From Paenibacillus antibioticophila (lineage in GTDB: Bacteria; Bacillota; Bacilli; Paenibacillales; Paenibacillaceae), in assembly GCF_000455265.1 (NCBI RefSeq), contig NZ_HG005141.1, positions 392,815 to 456,814 of the forward strand: a stretch of DNA of 64,000 bases, given 5' to 3'. The position numbers were made by a program, and so were the translations under genes. The notes below the pieces were generated by a model. It was not told the DNA's origin, ran no database searches, and saw nothing but the letters and a program-made list of their open reading frames with translations. Below are positions 33,610 through 40,632 of this stretch, one piece after another; positions within the stretch are counted from its first letter, which is position 1, and every line of letters begins with the position of its first letter.

Positions 33610-34344
33610 TTATTTCAAGGTGCGCTTCAGGAACTCACGAGTCCGCTCCTGCTTCGGATTATTGAAAATCTGCTCCGGAGTTCCTTCTTCCGCGATAACT
33701 CCCTGATCCATAAATACCACTCGGTCGGAGACCTCTCTCGCAAACTCCATCTCATGCGTTACGATAATCATCGTCAGGCCGGAGCCTGCAAGATCCTTCA
33801 TCACCTTGAGCACCTCGCCCACCATCTCGGGATCGAGCGCAGACGTGGGTTCATCGAACAGCAGAACATCCGGATCCATCGACAGTGCCCGGGCAATCGC
33901 AACCCGCTGCTTCTGCCCCCCGGACAGCTGCTTCGGCTTGGCATGAATGTATTGCTCCATTCCTACATTACGCAGGTATTTCATCGCCGTCTCCGTCGCC
34001 TCATCCTTGGAGCGCTTCAGCACCTCAACCTGCCCGACAACACAGTTGCTCAGCGCATTGTGATTATTGAACAGGTTAAACTGCTGGAACACCATGCCGA
34101 GATGTCTGCGATAGAGCGAGACATTGTGCTTCTCCGCCAATATATTTTGCCCGTTATAAATGATCTCTCCGCCGCTGGGCTTCTCCAGCAGATTAATGCA
34201 ACGAAGCAGCGTGGATTTCCCCGAGCCGGAGGAGCCGATAATGCTGACAACTTCTCCTTTGCCTACCGACAGATTGATATCCTTAAGAACCTCATTGGCT
34301 CCAAAAAACTTGCTTAAATGACGTATCTCAATTACCTTATCCAT
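33610..34344 (-). CDS. Polar amino acid ABC transporter ATP-binding protein (probably lysine)
   Basis: A 244-residue GlnQ/HisP-type ATPase: Walker [17 protein letters not shown]-loop [12 protein letters not shown], signature [15 protein letters not shown], Walker [18 protein letters not shown]-loop [13 protein letters not shown]. The ATG at 34344 follows GCAGGAGTGAAG. It is the last gene of a three-gene operon (binding protein, permease, ATPase) that lies downstream of a lysine riboswitch, so lysine is the inferred substrate. Confidence 0.9.
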   Translation of the reverse strand: MDKVIEIRHLSKFFGANEVLKDINLSVGKGEVVSIIGSSGSGKSTLLRCINLLEKPSGGEIIYNGQNILAEKHNVSLYRRHLGMVFQQFNLFNNHNALSNCVVGQVEVLKRSKDEATETAMKYLRNVGMEQYIHAKPKQLSGGQKQRVAIARALSMDPDVLLFDEPTSALDPEMVGEVLKVMKDLAGSGLTMIIVTHEMEFAREVSDRVVFMDQGVIAEEGTPEQIFNNPKQERTREFLKRTLK

Positions 34345-34362
34345 CTTCACTCCTGCTTTCTG

Positions 34363-35076
34363 CTAACGCTGCAGCGAATAGCTTTCCGGGCCATCCATCC
34401 GCTTTTCAAGACGATGCAATATTTTCGTGACGGTCAAGGTCATGATCAAATACAGAATACTGGCGACAAAGAACGATTCAAAGTAGTGGAAGTTGTTACC
34501 TGCAATGGACTTGGTCATGAAGTACAGCTCCGATACCGAGATTACGTTCAGTACGGATGTGTCCTTGATATTGATCACAAATTGATTGCCTGTTGCCGGT
34601 AAAATATTGCGAATGACCTGCGGAAGCACCACATTGCGCATCGTCTGCCAGTGGGTCATGCCGATCGCCTGAGCCGCTTCAAATTGTCCTTTATCCACGG
34701 AGATCACGCCGCCCCGGACGATCTCGGCCATGTAGGCTCCCGTATTGATCGATACAATGAAGATTGCCGCGAAGGTCCGGTTCATATCCAGATTAAACAA
34801 CAGGGATGAGCCATAGAAAATAGCCATGGCCTGCACAATCATCGGTGTTCCACGGAAGCATTCAATATAGATCGTAAGAATCCCGTTTACGATTTTCAGA
34901 AAAATGCGCTTGAACCCTCGTTCCGGAACAGGAATGGTGCGGACGACGCCTGCAAACAGACCGATCGCCGCCCCAATGACCGTACCGATTAGTGAAATAT
35001 ATAAGGTAACGGCGGCACCGCGCAAAAACATAGGCCAGTTTTCCGTTATGATTCGAATGATCCATTCGTAAGTCAT
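34363..35076 (-). CDS. Polar amino acid ABC transporter permease (probably lysine)
   Basis: A 237-residue permease of the His/Glu/Gln/Arg/opine family: MFLRGAAVTLYISLIGTVIGAAIGLFAGVVRT, the family's first two helices, and EAA loop GQFEAAQAIGMTHWQTMRNVVLPQVIRNILPATGNQFVINIKDTSVLNVISV. About five membrane segments. It is flanked closely by the ATPase (18 bp) and binding protein (18 bp) genes. Confidence 0.9.
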   Translation of the reverse strand: MTYEWIIRIITENWPMFLRGAAVTLYISLIGTVIGAAIGLFAGVVRTIPVPERGFKRIFLKIVNGILTIYIECFRGTPMIVQAMAIFYGSSLLFNLDMNRTFAAIFIVSINTGAYMAEIVRGGVISVDKGQFEAAQAIGMTHWQTMRNVVLPQVIRNILPATGNQFVINIKDTSVLNVISVSELYFMTKSIAGNNFHYFESFFVASILYLIMTLTVTKILHRLEKRMDGPESYSLQR

Positions 35077-35094
35077 TTTAATTCCTCACTTTAG

Positions 35095-35919
35095 TTATTC
35101 CGCTGCCGGCTGATTCTTGATCGCGTCTTCCATGATCTGAGCCCGCTCTTCCTCGGAAATGCCTGCCAGAATTTCATTAATCTTCTCCGTAAGCTCGCTA
35201 CCCTTCTTCAATCCGACAGCAACGGCCGTGTCATCATCCGATGTCGTGAAGCCGTCCGCAAACTCGATATAGGCATAGTTATCGTTGGCCGCCGCCGCAC
35301 TGATTCCTTCCGGCAGCTCCGAGACATAGCCGTCGATGGTTCCTGCCTGCAGAGCTACGCGCATAGCCGGGAAGTTATCCATAGCAGGCTGCTTGTTAAC
35401 ACCCTGAATCTGATCAATAACGGAGTAGTGGAAGGTGTTCAATTGAGCTGTAATTTTGGCTCCGCTAAAGTCCTGAATGGAGGTTGCGCCTTCATAGGCA
35501 CCGCCCTTTTTAACTACCATGATCAGGTTTGATTTATAGTAGTTGTCCGTGAAATCAATCGCTTCTTTACGTTCTGCCGTTGGAGACATACCTGCCACAA
35601 TCGCATCGATCTGTCCGGAGGTCAGGGAAGGAACCAGGCCGTCCCATTCCGTCTTCACGATGACCAGCTTCTTACCCAGCCCGTCAGCAATCTTCTTGGC
35701 GATTTCCACGTCATAACCGCCCGCATACTCGGCACTTCCGTCGATCTTCACGCCGCCGTCTGCGTCTCCGTTCTGGGTCCAGTTGAATGGCGCGTAGCCT
35801 GCTTCAAGTCCCACCTTGAACGTATCACTGTCTTCATTCGCCGAGCTTGAGCTGCACCCGGCAAGAATAATCATGGCTGACATCAGCAGCAATAAGGATA
35901 GGGATAATGTCTTTCTCAT
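35095..35919 (-). CDS. Amino acid ABC transporter substrate-binding lipoprotein (probably lysine)
   Basis: Lipoprotein signal: MRKTLSLSLLLLMSAMIILAGC with lipobox ILAGC, then a Ser/Asn/Glu linker. The mature protein is a family 3 periplasmic-binding fold: FKVGLEAGYAPFNWTQNGD, GYDVEIAKKIADGLGKKLVIVKTEWDGLVPSLTSGQIDAIVAGMSPTAERKEAIDFTDNYY. The acidic and aromatic positions fit a basic amino acid, and the upstream lysine riboswitch points to lysine. The start at 35919 is chosen because it opens the signal peptide; a TTG at 35937 would add six charged residues. Confidence 0.88.
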   Translation of the reverse strand: MRKTLSLSLLLLMSAMIILAGCSSSSANEDSDTFKVGLEAGYAPFNWTQNGDADGGVKIDGSAEYAGGYDVEIAKKIADGLGKKLVIVKTEWDGLVPSLTSGQIDAIVAGMSPTAERKEAIDFTDNYYKSNLIMVVKKGGAYEGATSIQDFSGAKITAQLNTFHYSVIDQIQGVNKQPAMDNFPAMRVALQAGTIDGYVSELPEGISAAAANDNYAYIEFADGFTTSDDDTAVAVGLKKGSELTEKINEILAGISEEERAQIMEDAIKNQPAAE

Positions 35920-35966
35920 TCTTTTTTCACGCTCCAAAATAATAGTAGTAAATGAATAATAATCGA

Positions 35967-36445
35967 GTTCAAAAAGTCAACTTTTCAGCACCGAGAAGGT
36001 TGCGAGAATACGAAGAAGGAGGAACGGATGTAGGCAGACCCTACAGGAACGAAATGCTTCCAAAGAAAGCATACTTCGTAAGCATCCGCTCAGACTTCTA
36101 GGGTGAACGCAAGATTCGGCGTCGATCTTACGAATTTTACGGACATTACGTCTTCTTAGAACTAATTATTGATGATGATGGAAATGTAACGGACATTTTG
36201 TACACTTAGCTAGTAGATTTGAAGGGGAAAGTATGGTTTGAGCGTTCTAAGTGGCGAAAATGTCCGTTAGCGATCAAAATAGTCTGAAATGGCTTGCTAA
36301 CAATCCAAAATGTCCGTTAAAGCACCGAAAGACGATGTAAACCGCTGAGACCTGCTAGGAACGAAGCAGTTTCACGAGAGAGGCCCTTCGACGCGCGGAG
36401 GTTGTCGAAGCAGGCGTTTCGTGATCAACAGGAGACTTTTTGAAC
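35967..36445. repeat. 479-bp intergenic insert bounded by 12-bp perfect inverted repeats
   Basis: GTTCAAAAAGTC at 35967-35978 and its exact complement GACTTTTTGAAC at 36434-36445 bound a gene-free segment. It fills the gap between the lysine-riboswitch terminator (36462) and the binding-protein gene (35919). Both arms carry related words (CTACAGGAACGAAATGCTT on the left, CTGCTAGGAACGAAGCAG on the right), and the middle holds four TAACGGACATT cores. It resembles a MITE-like element, with no target duplication that I can identify. Confidence 0.6.
36137..36319. repeat. Four TAACGGACATT cores, two per orientation, 50-nt pitch
   Basis: Cores: TTACGGACATTA (36137), TAACGGACATTTT (36187), AAAATGTCCGTTA (36257) and AAAATGTCCGTTA (36307). 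Core centres are 50, 70 and 50 nt apart; the first pair is forward and the second pair inverted. This is the same layout as the unrelated-core array at 44412-44589. Confidence 0.78.
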
Positions 36446-36461
36446 AACCTCTAATAGGGAC

Positions 36462-36496
36462 AAAAAAACGACCCCGAGTGTCAGCCCGAGGTCGTA
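36462..36496 (-). terminator. Expression-platform terminator of the lysine riboswitch
   Basis: On the minus strand CGACCTCGGG-CTGACA-CTCGGGGTCG is followed by TTTTTTT. It lies about 40 nt downstream of the aptamer's 3' strand, the usual position for lysine-dependent premature termination. Confidence 0.85.
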
Positions 36497-36534
36497 TGAT
36501 TTAATCATCGTGTCCTTAAAGCCCTCTTTCCCTT

Positions 36535-36743
36535 GACGAGATAGCACAACTTGGCAAACCGGGAAGTCTGTCAAGACAGTCCTGCAGTTATTCACTGCAG
36601 ACCCAGCAAAGGAGCATAGAGCCTGATCCTTCGCTTCGGCGATATTTCCTTCTCCCTGACGTCATAGCTGCTCAAGCTCTGTCAAAGACTGTTAAATACC
36701 GCGCCTCTACCTCACCTTGTAGAAGTGAGGTTATATTCAATTT
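36535..36743 (-). promoter_or_regulatory. Lysine riboswitch (L-box) aptamer
   Basis: On the minus strand the conserved L-box blocks occur in order: GTGAGGTAGAGGCGC (36701-36715), a purine-rich internal segment GGGAGAAGGAAATATCGCCG with GCCGAAGC, CTTTGCTGGGTCTGCAGTG, then GGACTGTCTTGACAGAC and the closing P1 strand GTGCTATCTCGTC (36535-36547), which pairs with GAGGTAG. The match in order and content to the Bacillus lysC leader is clear. It precedes an amino-acid ABC operon, so high lysine should shut the transporter off. Confidence 0.93.
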
Positions 36744-36749
36744 GTTTGT

Positions 36750-36778
36750 AGGATACAATACCAGGGCCATTCTGTCAA
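36750..36778 (-). promoter_or_regulatory. Sigma-A promoter of the lysine-riboswitch operon
   Basis: On the minus strand a perfect TTGACA (36773-36778), 17-bp spacer, and TATCCT (36750-36755). Initiation near 36743 would give a full L-box leader. Confidence 0.75.
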
Positions 36779-36821
36779 ACTGACAACCTCTGTAAATGCC
36801 CGTCCTGATGCGGTTCGCAGG

Positions 36822-36866
36822 CAAAAAAAGAACAGCCTGCCTGAATTTCTCCAGACGGGCTGTTCC
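36822..36866 (-). terminator. Terminator of the FMN reductase gene
   Basis: On the minus strand GAACAGCCCGTCTGG...CAGGCAGGCTGTTC is followed by TTTTTTT, 14 bp after the stop codon and just before the lysine operon promoter. Confidence 0.85.
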
Positions 36867-36879
36867 TATAATTACTAAA

Positions 36880-37419
36880 TTAACGAAGCGTCTTCAATGC
36901 GCCGCTCCAAGCCAATACTTGGTCCAACATGCCGTTCACATTGGTCAAGTGCAGATCCGCAGGCTTGAATACCGAACCATTCTCGAAATCGGTGAACAGG
37001 GACAGGGCTGGGTGCACGCGAACGTCCGCTACGGACAATTCGCCGAGAATTCCGCGAAGATGCTCTGCTGCACGAGCGCCGCCTACCGAGCCATAGCTGA
37101 CGATCCCGGCAGCTTTGTTATTCCAGGCATCACGGGCATAATCAAGTGCATTCTTCAGAGCAGCAGTGATGCTGTGGTTATATTCCTGTACGACGAATAC
37201 GAAGCCATCAAGCTCAGCCAGCTTGGTGTTCCATGCTGTTGCTTGCTCTGTAGCGTCTGCTTCACCGAGCAGCGGCAATTTGTAATCCGCGATATCTACG
37301 ATTTCATAATTGGCATCGCCGCGTCCGTCGCCAATGCTCTTCACCCATTCTCCGACTTGCGGGCTTACGCGACCTTCACGGGTGCTTCCCAGGATAATAC
37401 CGATATTCAGCTTAGACAT
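36880..37419 (-). CDS. NADPH-dependent FMN reductase family protein
   Basis: A 179-residue flavodoxin-like reductase: LNIGIILGSTREGRVSPQVGEWV (FMN phosphate loop), FVFVVQEYNHSITAALKNALDYARDAWNNKAAGIVSYGSVGGARAAEHLR (the conserved P-E-Y-N-S/H and GG-R segments). Related to azobenzene/chromate/quinone reductases (YieF/AzoR-like). It reduces free or bound FMN or quinones with NADPH. RBS AAGGAGGAAGTTAAC, with its own promoter (37500-37528) and terminator, so monocistronic. Confidence 0.9.
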   Translation of the reverse strand: MSKLNIGIILGSTREGRVSPQVGEWVKSIGDGRGDANYEIVDIADYKLPLLGEADATEQATAWNTKLAELDGFVFVVQEYNHSITAALKNALDYARDAWNNKAAGIVSYGSVGGARAAEHLRGILGELSVADVRVHPALSLFTDFENGSVFKPADLHLTNVNGMLDQVLAWSGALKTLR

Positions 37420-37499
37420 GTTAACTTCCTCCTTAAATGTATGTTGTTTATTTGTTCCTTCATCGCTGCCTAAATCCTAAGTATCTTGAAGCTGAGATA

Positions 37500-37528
37500 A
37501 TCATAATCCACTGATATACTTTTGTCAA
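37500..37528 (-). promoter_or_regulatory. Sigma-A promoter of the FMN reductase gene
   Basis: On the minus strand a perfect TTGACA, 17-bp spacer and TATGAT, 80 bp before the start codon. Confidence 0.7.
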
Positions 37529-37581
37529 GTAACTTACTTTATGTTTGCGAATTATTTATCTGCCTTTTTTTCTGCCTTATA

Positions 37582-37620
37582 GTAAAGAAAGCTGTCAGAG
37601 CATAATTTGCTCAAACAGCC
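37582..37620 (-). terminator. Terminator of the merR-thioredoxin operon
   Basis: On the minus strand GCTGTTTGAGCA-AATTA-TGCTCTGACAGC followed by TTTCTTTACT, about 30 bp after the thioredoxin stop. Confidence 0.75.
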
Positions 37621-37649
37621 CTCCTTTCATGCTTATGATTCCAATGAAG

Positions 37650-37976
37650 TTATTTGACCATATATCTCCCGTATGCTGCGCGGTATACATCCTTCGACCG
37701 CAAGCCTACCAGCTTATCTATCGGCTCACCGTTCTGAAACAAAATGACTGTCGGCATAGACATGACACCGAATCGTCCTGCAAGTTCAGGCGATTCGTCA
37801 CAGTCTACCTTCAGAATCGAGAGGCGTTCCCCTTCCTCGATCTGTAGCTCCTCCAGTATGGGAGACAGCACCTTGCACGGCGGACACCACTCTGCGCCAA
37901 AATCAACCAACACCACTTCTTTCTCCCGAACCGCTGTATCAAAGGCCGCTGGATCTACCTTTCGCAATGAACTCAT
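37650..37976 (-). CDS. Thioredoxin family protein with CPPC active site
   Basis: A 108-residue thioredoxin fold: VVLVDFGAEWCPPCKVLSPILEEL carries the WCxxC as CPPC rather than the CGPC of TrxA. KVDCDESPELAGRFGVMSMPTVILFQNGEPIDKLVGL has the cis-Pro loop SMPT. The CPPC pair suggests a redox potential shifted from TrxA. The ATG at 37976 has AAGGAGAAATGAGC; one two codons earlier is too close to the ribosome site. It follows the MerR gene by 2 bp. Confidence 0.88.
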   Translation of the reverse strand: MSSLRKVDPAAFDTAVREKEVVLVDFGAEWCPPCKVLSPILEELQIEEGERLSILKVDCDESPELAGRFGVMSMPTVILFQNGEPIDKLVGLRSKDVYRAAYGRYMVK

Positions 37977-37978
37977 GC

Positions 37979-38350
37979 TCATTTCTCCTTTTCGAACGAT
38001 TGTTGTTCCTCCAGAATCGATTGCATTCGTTCTTCAAGATTAGACCTAATCCCTTGCAGCAGGCTGATTTGCTTATCGAGCTCCTCCAGCTTATGGCGGT
38101 AGATCGGCATAATCTCCTGGCAGAAGGCTTCTTTATTCTTCATGACACACTGCAGAAAGCCGGCGATCTCCTCCGTAGACAACCCCAGATTCAAATACAG
38201 CTGGATGGTATGGACCTGCTCCTCCGCAAAGGGTGAATAGTCCCGGTACCCGTTCTCAAGCCGGGTTGGCGAGAGCAATCCTTGCTGTTCATAGTAACGG
38301 AGCGAACGGACACTGACTCCGGTGCGAGCTGATAATTCTCCGATTTTCAT
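37979..38350 (-). CDS. MerR family transcriptional regulator
   Basis: 123 residues: KIGELSARTGVSVRSLRYYEQQGLLSPTRLENGYRDYSPFAEEQVHTIQLYLNLGLSTEEIAGFL (complete MerR HTH and wing), followed by a dimerisation coiled coil (RHKLEELDKQISLLQGIRSNLEERM). One Cys pair (CVMKNKEAFC) could be redox- or metal-responsive. The ATG at 38350 has CCAGGAGGCATAGGC; the frame is open for 49 more codons upstream through its promoter and is not used. Operon with thioredoxin. Confidence 0.88.
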   Translation of the reverse strand: MKIGELSARTGVSVRSLRYYEQQGLLSPTRLENGYRDYSPFAEEQVHTIQLYLNLGLSTEEIAGFLQCVMKNKEAFCQEIMPIYRHKLEELDKQISLLQGIRSNLEERMQSILEEQQSFEKEK

Positions 38351-38384
38351 GCCTATGCCTCCTGGAATGAATCGATTCGATATC

Positions 38385-38416
38385 ATTATAGACCCTGACA
38401 TTAGTGTGAAGGTCAA
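38385..38416 (-). promoter_or_regulatory. MerR-type promoter with 20-bp spacer and dyad
   Basis: On the minus strand TTGACC and a perfect TATAAT are separated by 20 bp. The spacer is a 24-bp dyad, GACCTTCACAC/TAATGTCAGGGTC, with 18 of 24 positions self-complementary. Overlong spacers with an internal dyad are the hallmark of MerR-activated promoters, so autoregulation of merR-trx is inferred. Confidence 0.7.
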
Positions 38417-38651
38417 GACGGCATTTAGCAAGTATGCCCCCTCACTCGTTCTTTGAATTTCGCCATGGCTTTTTCCGAGGGCAATATTCGTTTTCACTAT
38501 TCGAGCTTTCTCCGGGATGCAATTCGAGTTTACTTAGTCACACATTTATCAATTATTAATGAACAGGACAAGTGCAGGAAATAAGAGGAAGGTGTATCAT
38601 AAATAGGTCTGTAATAAGGTTTGAATTATAGTGAAGAGGAGATCGAAACCA

Positions 38652-40556
38652 ATGAAAATATTGAGAGCTGCTATGATGCTATTATGTTTTGCTCTGTTGA
38701 TTCCCTTTCTGCCCGCTCCGGCATCCGCAGGGCAATTGCCAGTATTTGAGAAGAAGCTCGACTTTTTTGCCAGCGATTTATACGATGTGGCCTATGGCAA
38801 AAATATATACATAGCGGTGGGCGGAGACGGAGCTATTGTCAGATCAGAGGACGCAGTGAACTGGAAGGTGGTTGCCTCCGGCACCTCTGTCAAGCTTCGT
38901 TCGATTGCATTTGGCAACGGTATCTTTGTGGCTGTGGGGAACAATAATACGATTATGACTTCCAGTGATGGACTCAGTTGGAAGAAGCATAGCATTACTT
39001 TGACCCAGAAGAATGTTCCCGGCATGAAGGAAGCTGAAAAGGGGGATTTTGCCCGAAACCGCGCGCAATTCAATACCAGTATTCTCTGGGATGGCAAGCA
39101 GTTTGTTGTGCTGACTCAAATGGATGCTTATGTGTTCAAAGCCAATAAGGGGATGAGCAGTACGGGCTATGCCTTTGTATCCACCTCCAAGGATGGATCA
39201 AGCTGGAAGACGGCGCAGGTAGCCCCTTATTTATATCATGCCAATCAACTGAAATACTTAAATGGAGCGTATTATCTTTTCTCCGACTATCAAGTCATGA
39301 CCAGCACTAATTTAGTCAAGTGGACGTCGGTTGACAAGACATATATTGACGCCGCCTACAGTCCTCAGGGCTTCGCAGTATTACAAGAACGAGTGGAGAC
39401 GTCCAGGCCGCGTCCTGCAGTGCTGAAGGCGGCTACTTTTCAGGCCATCAAATCGGCTCAGCCTCAGGATTTGCTGGACTGGACGGATTCATCCGGAGCG
39501 AATTCCCTTGACTATGTGCATGATCATTATATTGTAAATGCGGATAGCGGCTATTTGGCGGTATCTGCTGATGCCAGTACATGGAAAACAGTGAATGTGT
39601 TCGAGCAAGGCGGGGCGCTTGACGAGATCCATCCAGAGCGAATAACCTTCTACAAGACGATATGGGACGGCAAACAGTATGTCTCCGTCAGTTCCTTTGG
39701 CGGAATTTATACCTCCCCCGATCTGGTGCAATTTGAAAAGCAGACTGTACAAGGGGCTTCTCCTATTGGCGCCGATTTGTATGGCGCAGGGTTTGCGGAA
39801 GGAACTTACTATTTATATGGCTCCAACGGGAGATTCCTGACCTCAGAGGATGCCCGCAACTGGAAGCAGACCGCTGGAATTTCCAAAGAAGAAAATGTGA
39901 TGAGTGCTGACTATAATGGGAAGGACTTCGGGCTGGTTACCTTGGAAGAGGACTGGTATTGGAAATCGTTGCGAAACAATTACAAGTTTATCTTCATATC
40001 CGGAGAAGACGAAGCGGTGCGGAGTAAGACGTTATCCTCCTTCGATACTCCTGTTGACATGAAGTGGGATGGACAGGCATTCGTAGGCCGGACAAGCTTT
40101 GGCAGCAAGTATAAATGGAATAGCGGGACATCGGAGTGGCAGGATATTAGCCCGGCTAACCCTCAAGAGCTTGACCATGAGCCGACCATCGTCAAGGGCG
40201 ATGGAATGACCGTCAAGTATGAGTATTCCCAAGATAACGGAATGGCGTTGTATTATCTTGAGAATGGAAAATGGCTGAAGGCCAAGGCTCCTGCTTGGTC
40301 GGATTATGAGCGGCATATTTTCAAGGATGCAGAAAGCAATTCAAAGCGTGGGGATACTTTAAGTACAATTATCTATGGAAACAAAGAATTTATGGCTGTG
40401 GGGGCAGGCGGAACGATCCTGCGTTCATTGGATGGCAAGACCTGGACCAGAGTGAAATCCGGAACCTCCGAATACCTGAATGGGATTGTTTGGGACGGTC
40501 AACGCTATATTGTAGTGGGCAATAAAGGGACTTATCTAACAAGCACAGGCTCTTAA
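38652..40556 (+). CDS. Secreted Ycf48/BNR-type beta-propeller protein
   Basis: Signal peptide MKILRAAMMLLCFALLIPF...ASA at the N-terminus, then about 600 residues of imperfect blades built on W-x-S/T-V/A ... GNGxFVAVGxxxxIxTSxDG motifs: FGNGIFVAVGNNNTIMTSSDGLSW, TSTNLVKWTSV, YGNKEFMAVGAGGTILRSLDGKTWTRV, WDGQRYIVVGNKGTYLTSTGS. Such exported propellers in Paenibacillus have no defined function. The ATG at 38652 is chosen because it opens the signal peptide and follows GAGGAGATCG; a GTG at 38631 has no ribosome site. Confidence 0.8.
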   Translation: MKILRAAMMLLCFALLIPFLPAPASAGQLPVFEKKLDFFASDLYDVAYGKNIYIAVGGDGAIVRSEDAVNWKVVASGTSVKLRSIAFGNGIFVAVGNNNTIMTSSDGLSWKKHSITLTQKNVPGMKEAEKGDFARNRAQFNTSILWDGKQFVVLTQMDAYVFKANKGMSSTGYAFVSTSKDGSSWKTAQVAPYLYHANQLKYLNGAYYLFSDYQVMTSTNLVKWTSVDKTYIDAAYSPQGFAVLQERVETSRPRPAVLKAATFQAIKSAQPQDLLDWTDSSGANSLDYVHDHYIVNADSGYLAVSADASTWKTVNVFEQGGALDEIHPERITFYKTIWDGKQYVSVSSFGGIYTSPDLVQFEKQTVQGASPIGADLYGAGFAEGTYYLYGSNGRFLTSEDARNWKQTAGISKEENVMSADYNGKDFGLVTLEEDWYWKSLRNNYKFIFISGEDEAVRSKTLSSFDTPVDMKWDGQAFVGRTSFGSKYKWNSGTSEWQDISPANPQELDHEPTIVKGDGMTVKYEYSQDNGMALYYLENGKWLKAKAPAWSDYERHIFKDAESNSKRGDTLSTIIYGNKEFMAVGAGGTILRSLDGKTWTRVKSGTSEYLNGIVWDGQRYIVVGNKGTYLTSTGS

Positions 40557-40578
40557 CAAAATTCCCAGCAAAATAAAA

Positions 40579-40615
40579 ATCAGCTCCTCCGGTCAAACAA
40601 CCGTTGGAGCTGATT
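40579..40615. terminator. Bidirectional terminator at a convergent gene pair
   Basis: AATCAGCTC-CTCCGGT-CAAACA-ACCGTTG-GAGCTGATT, 22 bp after the propeller gene and 18 bp after the opposing lipoprotein gene. Confidence 0.75.
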
Positions 40616-40632
40616 CTGTATGATTTATCCTG

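Noticed and set aside
35967-36445. Insertion sequence with transposase
   Set aside because: No reading frame of useful length and no transposase motif inside the 12-bp inverted repeats; listed only as a repeat element.
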